From: Janthinobacterium sp. SUN073
Lineage (GTDB): Bacteria; Pseudomonadota; Gammaproteobacteria; Burkholderiales; Burkholderiaceae_D
Assembly: GCF_030397665.1 (NCBI RefSeq)
Contig: NZ_JAPUBT010000001.1
Coordinates: 1,320,781-1,384,780 of the forward strand
Direction of reading: 5' to 3'
DNA length: 64,000 bases
A model generated the notes under the pieces. It saw nothing but the letters and a program-made list of their open reading frames with translations, did not search any database and was not told the DNA's origin. The position numbers were made by a program, and so were the translations under genes. This document shows, piece by piece, positions 53,666 to 62,080 of the stretch (the first letter of the stretch is position 1; each line of letters begins with the position of its first letter).

Positions 53666-53760
53666 GATAATACGATACAAAAAACGATTTGCATACACTT
53701 GATGTGAGTCATTTTAAAAATTCGTATCTTGTGCGGTTGTGCGTATGATATTGCATATGA
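53666..53760. promoter_or_regulatory. Divergent paaA/paaX control region with repeated ATACG boxes
   Basis: AT-rich stretch between the two start codons. ATACG occurs once on the plus strand (53670-53674) and twice on the minus strand (plus 53723-53727 and 53742-53746); related TTGCATAC/TTGCATAT lie at 53689-53696 and 53751-53758. A minus-strand -10-like TATTAT (plus 53667-53672) could serve paaA and overlaps the first box. These are candidate PaaX half-sites. Confidence 0.4.
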
Positions 53761-53876
53761 GAAAACACTACGAAGCGCCACCCGCGCTTCCGGCAAATTA
53801 TTGACGCGCTACCCGCGCAGCCAAGTAAACTGCTGCTTTTATTGAATCGACCGCAACACGGCCAGACCGGAACCAC

Positions 53877-54806
53877 ATGAAGAACACCCGCTGCACGGCA
53901 TGGATAGCCGATTTCCTGGAAAGCGACCCACCGCGCTCAAAGTCCCTGGTGATGACGATTTTCGGCGACGCCATCGTGCCGCGCGGCGGCGCCATCTGGC
54001 TGGGCAGCCTGATCGAACTGCTGGCACCGTTTGGCGTGAATGACCGCTTGCTGCGCACCAGCGTGTTCCGCCTGGCGCAGGAGGGCTGGCTCAGCTCGCA
54101 GCGCGACGGCCGCCGCAGCGCCTATACCATACGCCCGGAGGCGCTGGCCCGCTTCGAACGCGCCTATCGCCGCATCTATGCGCCACTGGTCGTGCACTGG
54201 GATGGCAGCTGGACCCTGGTGATCGGGCCGGCCGGCAGCATCGGCGCCGCCGAGCGGGGCGCGCTGCGCAAGGAATTATTGTGGGCTGGCTATGGCTTGA
54301 TCTCTCCTGGCATCTTTGGCCATCCAGCCAGCAATTCGGAGGCGCTGGAAGACATCCTCGTGCGCAACGAGGTACAGGGCAAGCTGTATGTCTGCCACAC
54401 TACGGAGTTGCCGGATGTCAGCACACGCCCGCTGCGCGACATGGTGGGCGAATGCTGGGACTTGTCGGAAGTGATGGCCGGCTACGAAAAATTCATCGCC
54501 AGCTTCCAGCCGCTGCTGACCTTGCTGCAAGAAGCGCCCGTGTTCGATGCCGAGCAAGCCTTCGTCATCCGCTCGCTGCTGACGCACGCCTACCGCCGCG
54601 TGCAGTTGCACGACCCGCAACTGCCCGTCGAGCTGCTGCCCGAACCGTGGCCCGGCACGCAAGCGTATGCACTGGCGCGCGACCTGTACCGCATCACCCA
54701 TGCGGCGGCCGAGGAACATATCCTGACCACCCTGCGGCGCGAGGATGAGCAGGCGGCTTCTGTCGAGCCGTGGTTCTACGAACGTTTTGGCGGCCTGACT
54801 ACTTGA
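53877..54806 (+). CDS. paaX: PaaX, phenylacetyl-CoA-responsive repressor of the paa genes
   Basis: GntR-like winged-helix repressor whose inducer is phenylacetyl-CoA. 309 residues, normal length. N-terminal PaaX domain with SLVMTIFGDAIVPRGGAIWL and the recognition region VNDRLLRTSVFRLAQEGWL; central PaaX_C part (YAPLVVHWDGSWTLV, LLWAGYGLISPGIFGHPA); C-terminal helices with LLTHAYRRVQLHDPQLPVEL. It is transcribed away from paaA, so it controls the shared region. Its stop codon touches a palindromic repeat. Confidence 0.96.
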   Translation: MKNTRCTAWIADFLESDPPRSKSLVMTIFGDAIVPRGGAIWLGSLIELLAPFGVNDRLLRTSVFRLAQEGWLSSQRDGRRSAYTIRPEALARFERAYRRIYAPLVVHWDGSWTLVIGPAGSIGAAERGALRKELLWAGYGLISPGIFGHPASNSEALEDILVRNEVQGKLYVCHTTELPDVSTRPLRDMVGECWDLSEVMAGYEKFIASFQPLLTLLQEAPVFDAEQAFVIRSLLTHAYRRVQLHDPQLPVELLPEPWPGTQAYALARDLYRITHAAAEEHILTTLRREDEQAASVEPWFYERFGGLTT

Positions 54807-54869
54807 ACCCAACGGCTTAATACCGGGGTCGGACCCTGAGGGTCCGACCCCAGCCTCTGCGTTTGGGGT
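54806..54869. repeat. Palindromic intergenic repeat, copy 4 (after paaX)
   Basis: GGGGTCGGACCCT (54825-54837) and AGGGTCCGACCCC (54839-54851) are perfect inverses around one G. Outer AACCC begins at the last base of the paaX stop codon; GGGGT is at 54865-54869. It sits between two convergent genes. Confidence 0.9.
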
Positions 54870-54892
54870 GAAAATATTAAAACCAACTCAAC

Positions 54893-55147
54893 CTACTGCT
54901 TCGCCACCACCTGCTTCGCCCCCGCCAGCAAATCCTGCCCCAGCTTTTCCAGCGCATTGGCCTGCACCAGCATGGTGTCGAGGATGGCGACGTTGAAGGT
55001 GAATTCCGCCGGCGTCGTATAGCCGGGAAAACGTATGATGCGCAGTAATTCCTGCAAGGTGGTGCCTTTGCCCAGGTGCGCCAGGGCGTCGCTGAGGGCG
55101 CTGACTTTCTTTTCCAGTTCGCGTATGTGCTTGCCGTTGTCGTCCAT
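54893..55147 (-). CDS. Small helical protein of unknown function
   Basis: 84 residues, ATG preceded by GGGGAGAG. The N-terminal 30 residues form a probable coiled coil (IRELEKKVSALSDALAHL). The rest (TTLQELLRIIRFPGYTTPAEF, FNVAILDTMLVQANALEKLG) looks amphipathic. No signal peptide or membrane helix, so cytosolic. I recall similar uncharacterised proteins in Oxalobacteraceae, but cannot name a family. Convergent with paaX, divergent from the M14 carboxypeptidase gene. Confidence 0.7.
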   Translation of the reverse strand: MDDNGKHIRELEKKVSALSDALAHLGKGTTLQELLRIIRFPGYTTPAEFTFNVAILDTMLVQANALEKLGQDLLAGAKQVVAKQ

Positions 55148-55288
55148 GATGCTCTCCCCGTGTTGGAGCTATCACGTTAGCAAAGCATGTCCGTCGTCGT
55201 TTGCGCCAGCACAAATGCGCGGCTAAAACAGGTATCATCGCGCCATTGCACACGATGCAAAACCCATACGTTTTTATCAGGAACACTC

Positions 55289-56413
55289 ATGACCATTAAA
55301 ATCAGCCAGCAATTCGACGCCGGCGCGATCGAGGTGCTGCGCGCCGACGATGCCCACTCCATCGAGCTGAACATCCGCAAGGATTCCCACGCCGACATCA
55401 CGCAGTGGTTTTATTTCCGCCTGCAAGGCGCGCAAGGCGAGGCGTGCACAATCCGCTTCATGAATGCCGGCAAGTCGGCCTACCCGGACGGCTGGAAAGA
55501 CTACCAGGCCGTGGCGAGCTATGACCGCGAAACGTGGTTCCGCGTGCCAACCAGCTTCGACGGCACGGTGATGACCATCGAACATACGCCCGAAGAAGAA
55601 AGCGTGTACTACGCCTACTTCGAGCCGTACCCATGGGATCGCCACCTGGCCCTGATCGACAGCGCGCAAGCATCGCCGCTGGTGCGCCTGATCGACCTGG
55701 GCAGCACGGTGGAAGGGCGCGACATGAATCTGCTGGTGGTCGGTGACGCCGATGCCGAGAAGAAAGTCTGGGTCATCGCGCGCCAGCATCCGGGCGAAAC
55801 GATGGCGGAATGGTTTGTCGAAGGCATGCTCGAAGCCTTGCTGGACCAGGCCAATCCGTTTGCCCGCCAGTGCCTGCAAGACGCCGTCTTCTACGTGGTG
55901 CCGAACATGAATCCGGACGGTTCCGTGCATGGCAACCTGCGCACCAACGCGGCCGGCGCCAACCTGAACCGTGAATGGATGACGCCGACGATGGAACGCA
56001 GCCCGGAAGTATTCCTGGTGAAACAGAAAATGCATGAAATCGGCTGCGACCTGTTCCTCGACGTACATGGCGACGAAGGTCTGCCTTACGTGTTCGTGGC
56101 CGGCAGCGATGCGCTGGAAAATTTCACGCCAGCACAAAAAGCCGAGCAAGACCGCTTCATCGCCGACTTCAAGGTGGCCAGCCCCGACTTCCAGGATGAG
56201 CACGGCTATGAAGACGGCCCGTTCACGCCGGAAGTTCTGACCATGGGTTCGCCCCACATCACGCACGCCTTCGGCTGCCTGGCACTGACCCTGGAACTGC
56301 CGTTCAAGGACAATGCCAACGATCCCGACCCACAAACGGGCTGGAGCGGCGCCCGCAGCGCCGCCCTGGGCGCGGCCGTCCTGCAGCCGATCCTGTCCAC
56401 CTTGCGCGCCTGA
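55289..56413 (+). CDS. Cytosolic M14-family zinc carboxypeptidase (AGTPBP1/Nna1-like)
   Basis: 374 residues from ATG 55289 (AGGAAC upstream). An N-terminal beta-sandwich domain (about 1-120; QWFYFRLQGAQGEACTIRFMN in part) precedes the catalytic domain, as in bacterial members of the cytosolic carboxypeptidase group. Zinc ligands and catalytic residues: RQHPGETMAEW (His, Glu), VPNMNPDGSVHGNLRTNAAG with LNREW, DVHGDEGLPYVFV (third His) and the late ALTLELPFKD (catalytic Glu). All are present, so it should be active. Eukaryotic relatives trim glutamate from tubulin; bacterial substrates are unknown. Followed by a strong terminator. Confidence 0.88.
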   Translation: MTIKISQQFDAGAIEVLRADDAHSIELNIRKDSHADITQWFYFRLQGAQGEACTIRFMNAGKSAYPDGWKDYQAVASYDRETWFRVPTSFDGTVMTIEHTPEEESVYYAYFEPYPWDRHLALIDSAQASPLVRLIDLGSTVEGRDMNLLVVGDADAEKKVWVIARQHPGETMAEWFVEGMLEALLDQANPFARQCLQDAVFYVVPNMNPDGSVHGNLRTNAAGANLNREWMTPTMERSPEVFLVKQKMHEIGCDLFLDVHGDEGLPYVFVAGSDALENFTPAQKAEQDRFIADFKVASPDFQDEHGYEDGPFTPEVLTMGSPHITHAFGCLALTLELPFKDNANDPDPQTGWSGARSAALGAAVLQPILSTLRA

Positions 56414-56446
56414 GCATCAGGGCCGGACCGGCCCGCGTGAGCCCGA

Positions 56447-56472
56447 TGCCCCGCACGCCGGGGCATTTTTTT
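56447..56472 (+). terminator. Rho-independent terminator of the M14 carboxypeptidase gene
   Basis: TGCCCCG (56447-56453) pairs with CGGGGCA (56459-56465) around CACGC, followed by seven T. Confidence 0.9.
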
Positions 56473-56520
56473 GACCGCACGGCAAGCGTTGCTGGTCGAA
56501 TGGTTTTTTTCGCAAACATC

Positions 56521-56549
56521 TTGCCTGCCAGAAATTATCGTCCTACACT
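56521..56549 (+). promoter_or_regulatory. Candidate sigma-70 promoter of the chemoreceptor gene
   Basis: TTGCCT (56521-56526) and TACACT (56544-56549) are 17 bases apart, the ideal spacing. No sigma-28 (FliA) promoter was seen, although many chemoreceptor genes use one. Confidence 0.35.
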
Positions 56550-56783
56550 ATTCATCAGAATCGGGCCGTGCCACGCTGCGCGGCCCCGCAAGAATATACG
56601 GCCGGGCAGGTCGCCACGACTTCCCGCCACCGGAAATACGCATCCACGGCCCTATCCCTGCCGAGCTAGCATTCTGTATCGCAAACTGACCGCATCAGCA
56701 TCGTCATGCACGGACGCCGCTTGTCCTCTAGAAGATGCCCAGCGCACGCTTTCTTTCCGCTTTTCGCCGAGGATGACCGCCCC

Positions 56784-58514
56784 ATGTCTAAGCTCAAAAT
56801 CAGTACCCGCCTGGCCTTCAGTTTCGGCCTGATCATTATCCTGCTTGCCATGGTGGCATTTGTTTCCGTGAGCCGCATCCGCAACATCAATGCCTCGACG
56901 GAAAAAATCCTCAATGACCGCTATGTCAAGGTCATGCTGTCCAATACCATCCAGTCCGAGATCAATATCCAGGCCCGCCTGCTGGGCAACGCCATCATCG
57001 GCGCCAACGATCCCGACGAAGTCAGCAGTGCCGTGACCAAGATTCAGGCGTCGGTAAAAAAGAACGTGGAACTGCTGGCGCGCCTGAAAAGCCTGATCAA
57101 CACGCCCAAGGGCCAGGAACTGTTCCAGGCCGTGATGACCAGCCGCGAAAGCTATGCCAGGACGCGCGATGCGAATATCAAACTGTTGCAAGAGGGGAAA
57201 ACCGAAACGGCCGGCATCTTCCTGCTGACGCAGCTGCGCTATCCGCAGGAAAAATTCTTGACGGCGCTGGCGGCCATGGCCGGCTTCCAGGAATCGCTGA
57301 TGGCAGCCGACGGCAAGCAAGCCCTCGCCGACGGGCGCCTGGCCATCATCCTGACCCTGTCCCTGTCGATTGCCGCGACGCTCATTGCCATCGTCCTGGC
57401 CATCCTGATCAGCCGCTCCATCAGCCGGCCCATAGGCGAAGCTGTCAAAGTGGCGCAACGCGTGGCATCCGGCGACCTGTCGGGCAGCATCGACGCGCGC
57501 GGCACCGATGAAACGGGCCTGCTGCTGCGTGCCCTGAAAGAAATGAACGACAATCTGCAAGGCATCGTGGCCCGCGTGCGTCATGGCACGGATGCCATCG
57601 CCCATGGCTCGCGTGAAATCGCCTCCGGCAATATGGACTTGTCCTCGCGCACGGAGCAACAAGCCAGCTCGCTGGAAGAAACGGCATCGTCGATGGAAGA
57701 ACTGACGTCGACCGTCAAGCAGAATGGCGAAAACGCACGCCAGGCCAACCAGATGGCGCAATCGGCCTCCAGCGTGGCCAGCAAAGGCGGCCAGGTGGTG
57801 GCGGAAGTGATCACGACCATGGATACGATCAATGCCTCGTCGAAGAAAATCGTCGACATCATCGGCGTCATCGATGGGATTGCCTTCCAGACCAATATCC
57901 TGGCCCTGAATGCGGCCGTGGAAGCGGCCAGGGCGGGCGAACAGGGCCGCGGCTTTGCCGTGGTGGCCACGGAAGTGCGCAACCTGGCTCACCGCTCCGC
58001 CGCCGCCGCCAAGGAAATCAAGATCCTCATCGACGACTCCGTGCAGCAGGTTAATCTCGGCAGCAACCTGGTGAACCAGGCCGGCAGCACCATGCAAGAG
58101 ATCGTCAGCAGCGTGCGGCGCGTTACGGACATCATGGCCGAGATCACGTCCGCCAGCAACGAGCAGGAAACGGGGATTGAACAGATCAACCAGGCCATCA
58201 CGGAAATGGATGCTGTGACACAGCAAAATGCCGCCCTCGTGGAAGAAGCGGCAGCCGCGTCCGAAGCGTTGCAGGATCAGGCCGCCATCCTGGCCGAAGC
58301 CGTCAGCGTGTTCAAGCTAGACGGCATGCAAGCGCTGCCACCGGTTCCGGCTCCAGCCATCCGCGCGCCAGCCATCCGCGCGCCAGCCAAGCCTGCCGCC
58401 GCGCCACGCGTCACTGCCACAGCCACTGCCACTGCCACTGCCGCACCCGCCAGGAAAGCAGGCAAGGTCGTCGCACAGGCCGCGGTCGCCGAGACCGAGT
58501 GGGAAGAGTACTGA
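56784..58514 (+). CDS. Methyl-accepting chemotaxis protein with CheR-type C-terminal tail
   Basis: 576 residues from ATG 56784; the longer upstream frame adds a basic stretch and no ribosome-binding site. First membrane helix about 12-33, four-helix-bundle sensor (34-190), second helix about 192-214, HAMP (215-268) and the signalling domain with tip [20 protein letters not shown] and helix [19 protein letters not shown]. An Ala/Pro/Thr-rich linker with small repeats ([17 protein letters not shown]) leads to the end TEWEEY, which resembles the xWxxF/Y pentapeptide that tethers CheR and CheB. It is therefore probably a major, adaptation-competent receptor. Ligand unknown. Confidence 0.95.
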   Translation: MSKLKISTRLAFSFGLIIILLAMVAFVSVSRIRNINASTEKILNDRYVKVMLSNTIQSEINIQARLLGNAIIGANDPDEVSSAVTKIQASVKKNVELLARLKSLINTPKGQELFQAVMTSRESYARTRDANIKLLQEGKTETAGIFLLTQLRYPQEKFLTALAAMAGFQESLMAADGKQALADGRLAIILTLSLSIAATLIAIVLAILISRSISRPIGEAVKVAQRVASGDLSGSIDARGTDETGLLLRALKEMNDNLQGIVARVRHGTDAIAHGSREIASGNMDLSSRTEQQASSLEETASSMEELTSTVKQNGENARQANQMAQSASSVASKGGQVVAEVITTMDTINASSKKIVDIIGVIDGIAFQTNILALNAAVEAARAGEQGRGFAVVATEVRNLAHRSAAAAKEIKILIDDSVQQVNLGSNLVNQAGSTMQEIVSSVRRVTDIMAEITSASNEQETGIEQINQAITEMDAVTQQNAALVEEAAAASEALQDQAAILAEAVSVFKLDGMQALPPVPAPAIRAPAIRAPAKPAAAPRVTATATATATAAPARKAGKVVAQAAVAETEWEEY

Positions 58515-58576
58515 GGCACCGCCTGCCGCAAGGCATCAAGCAGCTTGCAGCGGGCGCATCGCCATAGGCCTGCGAC

Positions 58577-59929
58577 TCAGCCGCCCGCCACCACCATGCT
58601 CTCGATGAGGATGGAACCCGTCTCTTTGGTACCGCGGCGCAGCACGTCGGCGCCCACGGCGACGATGTTGCGCAGCATGTCCTTCATGTTGCCGGCGATG
58701 GTGATTTCTTCCACCGGATACTGAATCACGCCATTTTCCACCCAGAAACCGGAGGCGCCGCGCGAATAATCGCCCGTCACGTAATTGGTTCCTTGCCCCA
58801 TCAGTTCCGTCACCAGCAAGCCCGTGCCCAGCTTTTTCAGCATGACAACGAAATCATCGGTGGCGGCCGTCTGGGACGAGGTCAGATACAGATTGTGCGA
58901 GCCGCCCGCGTTGCCCGTCGTCTGCATGCCCAGCTTGCGGGCCGTGTAGGTCGACAGGAAATAGCCTTGCACCACGCCATCCTTGACGACGTCGCGGCTG
59001 ACGGTTTTCACGCCTTCCTCGTCGAATGGCGCGGAACCGACGCCGCCGATCACGTGCGGATCTTCGAAGATCTGCACGTGCGACGGCAGCACTTGCGTGC
59101 CCAGGGAATCGTTCAGGAAAGTGGATTTTCGGTACAGGGCGCCGCCCGAGGTCGCTTGCACATAGGTACCCAGCAAACCGGCCGCCAGCGGCGCCTCGAA
59201 CAGCACGGGACAGGTGCGCGTGCCCAGCTTGCGCGCGTTCAGGCGCGACAGGGCGCGTTCCGCGGCGTAGCGGCCGATGGCTTCCGGACTCGACATTTTC
59301 GAGGCGTCGCGCACGGACGAATACCAGTCGTCGCGCTGCATCTTCGCACCCTTGCCGGCGATGGGCGCCACGGACAGGGTGTGGCGCGAGAATGGGTAGC
59401 CGCCGATGAAGCCGCGCGAATTGGCGGACACAAAGTGCGATTGCTGCACGTGCACGCCCGCGCCTTCGCTGTTCGTGATGCGCGGGTCGACGGCAAACGC
59501 GGCCGCTTCAGCCCGCTGGGCCAGCACCACGGCTTCCTCGGCGGAAATCAGCCAGGGATAGAACAGTTGCAAGTCACGGGGGGACATTTCCAGCATGTTG
59601 GCGTCGGCCAGGCCCGCGCAATCGTCCTCGGCCGTGAAACGGGCGATGTTGTAGGCGGCGTCCACCGTGGCGCGCAGGGCCGATGGCGAGAAATCGGAGG
59701 TGCTGGCATTGCCGCGTTTCTTGCCGACAAACACGGTCACCCCCATGCCCTTGTCCTTGTTTTGCTCGATCGTCTCGATCTTGCCTTTTCGTACAGAAAC
59801 GGACAAGCCACCGCCTTCGCTGACTTCGACGGCTGCGTCGGTGCCGCCCGCTTCCCGCGCAAAAGACAACACATCACGGGCCAGTTGCTGCAATTGCTCT
59901 TGACTATGGGTAAATACGGAGTCGTTCAT
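58577..59929 (-). CDS. pmbA: Metalloprotease PmbA (TldE)
   Basis: One half of the TldD/TldE protease that processes small peptides such as microcins and CcdA. 450 residues from ATG 59929. Typical PmbA_TldD sequences: DAAVEVSEGGGLSVSVRKG, GMGVTVFVGKKRGNASTSD, the central FEAPLAAGLLGTYVQATSGG and C-terminal GTNYVTGDYSRGASGFWVENG. As usual for TldE, no HEXXH motif is present; the partner TldD supplies the active site and is not in the window. Divergent from darP, the order also found in E. coli. Confidence 0.95.
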   Translation of the reverse strand: MNDSVFTHSQEQLQQLARDVLSFAREAGGTDAAVEVSEGGGLSVSVRKGKIETIEQNKDKGMGVTVFVGKKRGNASTSDFSPSALRATVDAAYNIARFTAEDDCAGLADANMLEMSPRDLQLFYPWLISAEEAVVLAQRAEAAAFAVDPRITNSEGAGVHVQQSHFVSANSRGFIGGYPFSRHTLSVAPIAGKGAKMQRDDWYSSVRDASKMSSPEAIGRYAAERALSRLNARKLGTRTCPVLFEAPLAAGLLGTYVQATSGGALYRKSTFLNDSLGTQVLPSHVQIFEDPHVIGGVGSAPFDEEGVKTVSRDVVKDGVVQGYFLSTYTARKLGMQTTGNAGGSHNLYLTSSQTAATDDFVVMLKKLGTGLLVTELMGQGTNYVTGDYSRGASGFWVENGVIQYPVEEITIAGNMKDMLRNIVAVGADVLRRGTKETGSILIESMVVAGG

Positions 59930-60021
59930 GCGCTGTTTTCTTCGGAAAGCCGCTAAAAAGGGTATCATAGCAGTCGTTTACAGTTTACAGGTGCGGCCTA
60001 CGCGGCCAATCCCGCCTTATC

Positions 60022-60618
60022 ATGCCAAATCCAAACCGGGGAGCTTGCGGCTTCCAATCCACCGAATTCGAACAGGAATATGAACGTCCGTCGAAGTCGG
60101 AACTCAAGCGCCAGATGACCGTCCTGCAAAAGCTGGGCGAAGAACTCGTCAATGAAGCACGCGACCGCGTCAAGCGCGTCCCGATGCCGGAAGACGTGCG
60201 CGACGCCATTCTCGAATGCCAGCAGATCAAGGATCACGAAGGCCGCCGCCGCCAGCTGCAATACGTGGGCAAGAAAATGCGTACCCTGGATGAAGAAGAA
60301 GTTGCCGCCATCCAACGCACCATCGATAGCTGGAAAGGCTTGTCGAAAGCCGACACGGCCAATATGCACGCGATGGAACGCCGCCGCGACAAACTCTTGA
60401 CGGACGACAAGGCGCTGACCGTCTTGCTGTCGGAAAACCCGGAACTGGACGTGCAGCACCTGCGCACCCTGATCCGCAATGCCCGCAAGGAGCAGGCCGA
60501 GAACAAGCCGCCAAAAGCCTACCGTGAAATCTTCCAGATCTTGAAAGAGATCGCCAAGAAGAAAAATGGCGGCAAGAAAGATGCCGACGAAGATGACGCA
60601 GAAGCCGACGAAGAATAA
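60022..60618 (+). CDS. darP: Ribosome-associated protein DarP (YjgA, DUF615)
   Basis: Helps assemble the 50S ribosomal subunit. 198 residues. DUF615 sequence: RPSKSELKRQMTVLQKLGEELV, RVPMPEDVRDAILECQQIKDHEGRRRQLQYVGKKM (cited in part), LRTLIRNARKEQAENKPPKAYREIFQ. The tail is a Lys-rich then Asp/Glu-rich low-complexity stretch (KKKNGGKKDADEDDAEADEE), longer than in enteric homologues. Divergent from pmbA with a 92-base gap; its stop codon touches a palindromic repeat. Confidence 0.95.
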   Translation: MPNPNRGACGFQSTEFEQEYERPSKSELKRQMTVLQKLGEELVNEARDRVKRVPMPEDVRDAILECQQIKDHEGRRRQLQYVGKKMRTLDEEEVAAIQRTIDSWKGLSKADTANMHAMERRRDKLLTDDKALTVLLSENPELDVQHLRTLIRNARKEQAENKPPKAYREIFQILKEIAKKKNGGKKDADEDDAEADEE

Positions 60619-60679
60619 ACCCCAGCCAAAGACTGGGGTCGTACCCTGAGGGTACGACCCCGGCTTTTGCACTTGGGTT
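60618..60679. repeat. Palindromic intergenic repeat, copy 5 (darP-mog), inverted
   Basis: GGGGTCGTACCCT (60635-60647) and AGGGTACGACCCC (60649-60661) are perfect inverses around one G. Compared with copies 3 and 4, G-C pairs in both arms are replaced by T-A at matching places. The flanks match the other copies when read on the minus strand. It begins at the last base of the darP stop codon. Confidence 0.9.
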
Positions 60680-60682
60680 GGC

Positions 60683-60709
60683 AAAAACCGGGATCAGCCC
60701 GGTTTTTTT
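60683..60709 (+). terminator. Rho-independent terminator of darP
   Basis: CCGGG (60688-60692) pairs with CCCGG (60698-60702) around ATCAG, preceded by AAAAA and followed by seven T. It could work in both directions. Confidence 0.85.
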
Positions 60710-60729
60710 ACGACATAGACAGGTGTCCC

Positions 60730-61359
60730 ATGACCACGATAGAAGACGAATTGATTATCGGCCTCGTGTCGATCTCGGACCGCGCCAGCGGCGGCGTGTA
60801 TGAAGACCTGGGCATCCCCGCGCTGGAAAGCTGGCTGTCCGCCGCCATTCGCACGCCTTTCCGCCTGGAAAAACGGCTGATCCCGGACGAGCGCTCGCAA
60901 ATTGAAAACACCCTGATCGACATGGTCGACCTGAGCCACTGCCATCTGATCCTGACGACGGGCGGCACGGGTCCGGCGCGGCGCGACGTGACGCCGGACG
61001 CGACCTTGTCCGTCGGGACCAAGGAAATGCCCGGTTTCGGCGAACAGATGCGCCAGATCAGCCTGCAATTCGTGCCGACGGCGATTCTGTCGCGCCAGGT
61101 GGCCGTGATCCGCGAAACGCCCGAGCGCGCTTGCCTGATCATGAACTTGCCGGGCCAGCCGAAAGCCATCAAGGAAACCCTGGAAGGCTTGAAAGATGCC
61201 AACGGCGTGCAACTGGTCAACGGCATCTTTGCCGCCGTGCCATATTGCATCGATCTCATCGGCGGTCCCTACATGGAAACCGACCCGGCCATCTGCAAGG
61301 CCTTCCGTCCCAAATCGGCGCTGCGTCCGGCGCAACCTTTACCTGAGGAAAATACATGA
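60730..61359 (+). CDS. mog: Molybdopterin adenylyltransferase
   Basis: Adenylates molybdopterin before molybdenum insertion. 209 residues from ATG 60730, longer by about 10-15 than E. coli Mog. MoCF-biosynthesis fold with LVSISDRASGGVYEDLGIPAL at the start, LILTTGGTGPARRDVTPDAT (the nucleotide and pterin loop) and LIMNLPGQPKAIKETL. The end PYCIDLIGGPYMETDP is Mog-specific. Its stop overlaps the start of the esterase gene (ATGA). Confidence 0.95.
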   Translation: MTTIEDELIIGLVSISDRASGGVYEDLGIPALESWLSAAIRTPFRLEKRLIPDERSQIENTLIDMVDLSHCHLILTTGGTGPARRDVTPDATLSVGTKEMPGFGEQMRQISLQFVPTAILSRQVAVIRETPERACLIMNLPGQPKAIKETLEGLKDANGVQLVNGIFAAVPYCIDLIGGPYMETDPAICKAFRPKSALRPAQPLPEENT

Positions 61360-62024
61360 GCACCTTGCTGGAAACCATCGAACTCGACAGCGCACCGAAC
61401 CCCACCGTCTCCATCATCTGGATGCATGGCCTGGGCGCCGACGGCAACGACTTCGTGCCCCTGGTGAAGGAACTCGATCTGCGCGGCTGCCCCGCCATCC
61501 GCTTCATTTTCCCCAGCGCCGGCACCATGCCCGTCACCATCAACAACGGCTACGTGATGCGCGCCTGGTACGACATCCGCGAAAATGACCTGGTGCGCCG
61601 CGAAGATGAGAACGGCTTGCGCGCCTCGCAGGCACAGATCGAAGCCCTGATCGCGCGCGAAAAGGCGCGCGGCATTCCCGCCAGCCGTATTATCCTGGCC
61701 GGCTTCTCGCAAGGCTGCGCCATGACACTGCAAACGGGCTTGCGCCACGCGGAACCGCTGGCCGGCCTGATGTGCCTGTCCGGCTACCTGCCGCTGGCCG
61801 ACAAGACGGCGCTTGAGCGCACGCCGGCCAGCCTGGAAACACCGATCTTCATGGCGCACGGCACGGCCGACCCCGTGGTGCCGATCGCTCGCGCCCAGCA
61901 GTCGCGCGACTTGCTCACCGGCATGGGTTACCAGGTGGAATGGCACGAGTACATGATGCAGCATTCGCTGTGCCAGGAAGAGATCGACGCCATCGGCGCG
62001 TGGCTGAAAAAAGTACTGGCCTAA
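61356..62024 (+). CDS. Carboxylesterase/phospholipase of the alpha/beta-hydrolase fold
   Basis: 222-residue cytosolic hydrolase of the acyl-protein-thioesterase/EstB group. Catalytic triad visible: Ser118 in LAGFSQGCAM, Asp172 in HGTADPVVP and His203 in MQHSLCQEE. Oxyanion region MHGLGADGNDFVPLV and WYDIRE are characteristic. Substrates of relatives are short-chain esters and lysophospholipids. Translationally coupled to mog, although no functional link is apparent. Confidence 0.93.
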   Translation: MSTLLETIELDSAPNPTVSIIWMHGLGADGNDFVPLVKELDLRGCPAIRFIFPSAGTMPVTINNGYVMRAWYDIRENDLVRREDENGLRASQAQIEALIAREKARGIPASRIILAGFSQGCAMTLQTGLRHAEPLAGLMCLSGYLPLADKTALERTPASLETPIFMAHGTADPVVPIARAQQSRDLLTGMGYQVEWHEYMMQHSLCQEEIDAIGAWLKKVLA

Positions 62025-62029
62025 AATAA

Positions 62030-62057
62030 AACAGGCGCGGTATGCGCCGCGCCTGTT
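62030..62057. terminator. Bidirectional terminator between convergent genes
   Basis: AACAGGCGCGG (62030-62040) and CCGCGCCTGTT (62047-62057) form an 11-pair stem with a 6-base loop. Read on the minus strand it is followed by TTATTTTAG, so it terminates the serine-protease gene best. Confidence 0.75.
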
Positions 62058-62080
62058 AGTGTACGGAACGCCGGGAACGA

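Larger units (their letters stand above)
56414..56783. other. Intergenic region ahead of the second chemoreceptor gene
   Basis: About 370 bases with the terminator of the carboxypeptidase gene (56447-56472) and a candidate sigma-70 promoter (56521-56549). The rest would be a 5' leader of about 230 bases with no recognisable riboswitch or gene. Confidence 0.45.

Noticed and set aside
58400-58450. Short tandem repeats in the chemoreceptor gene as a phase-variation tract
   Set aside because: The repeat units (GCCACTGCC-like, AGCCATCCGCGCGCC) keep the reading frame and encode a flexible linker; length change would not switch the gene off.
38924-60679. The palindromic repeats as a CRISPR array
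   Set aside because: Copies are kilobases apart, near stop codons, with no regular spacers and no cas genes.
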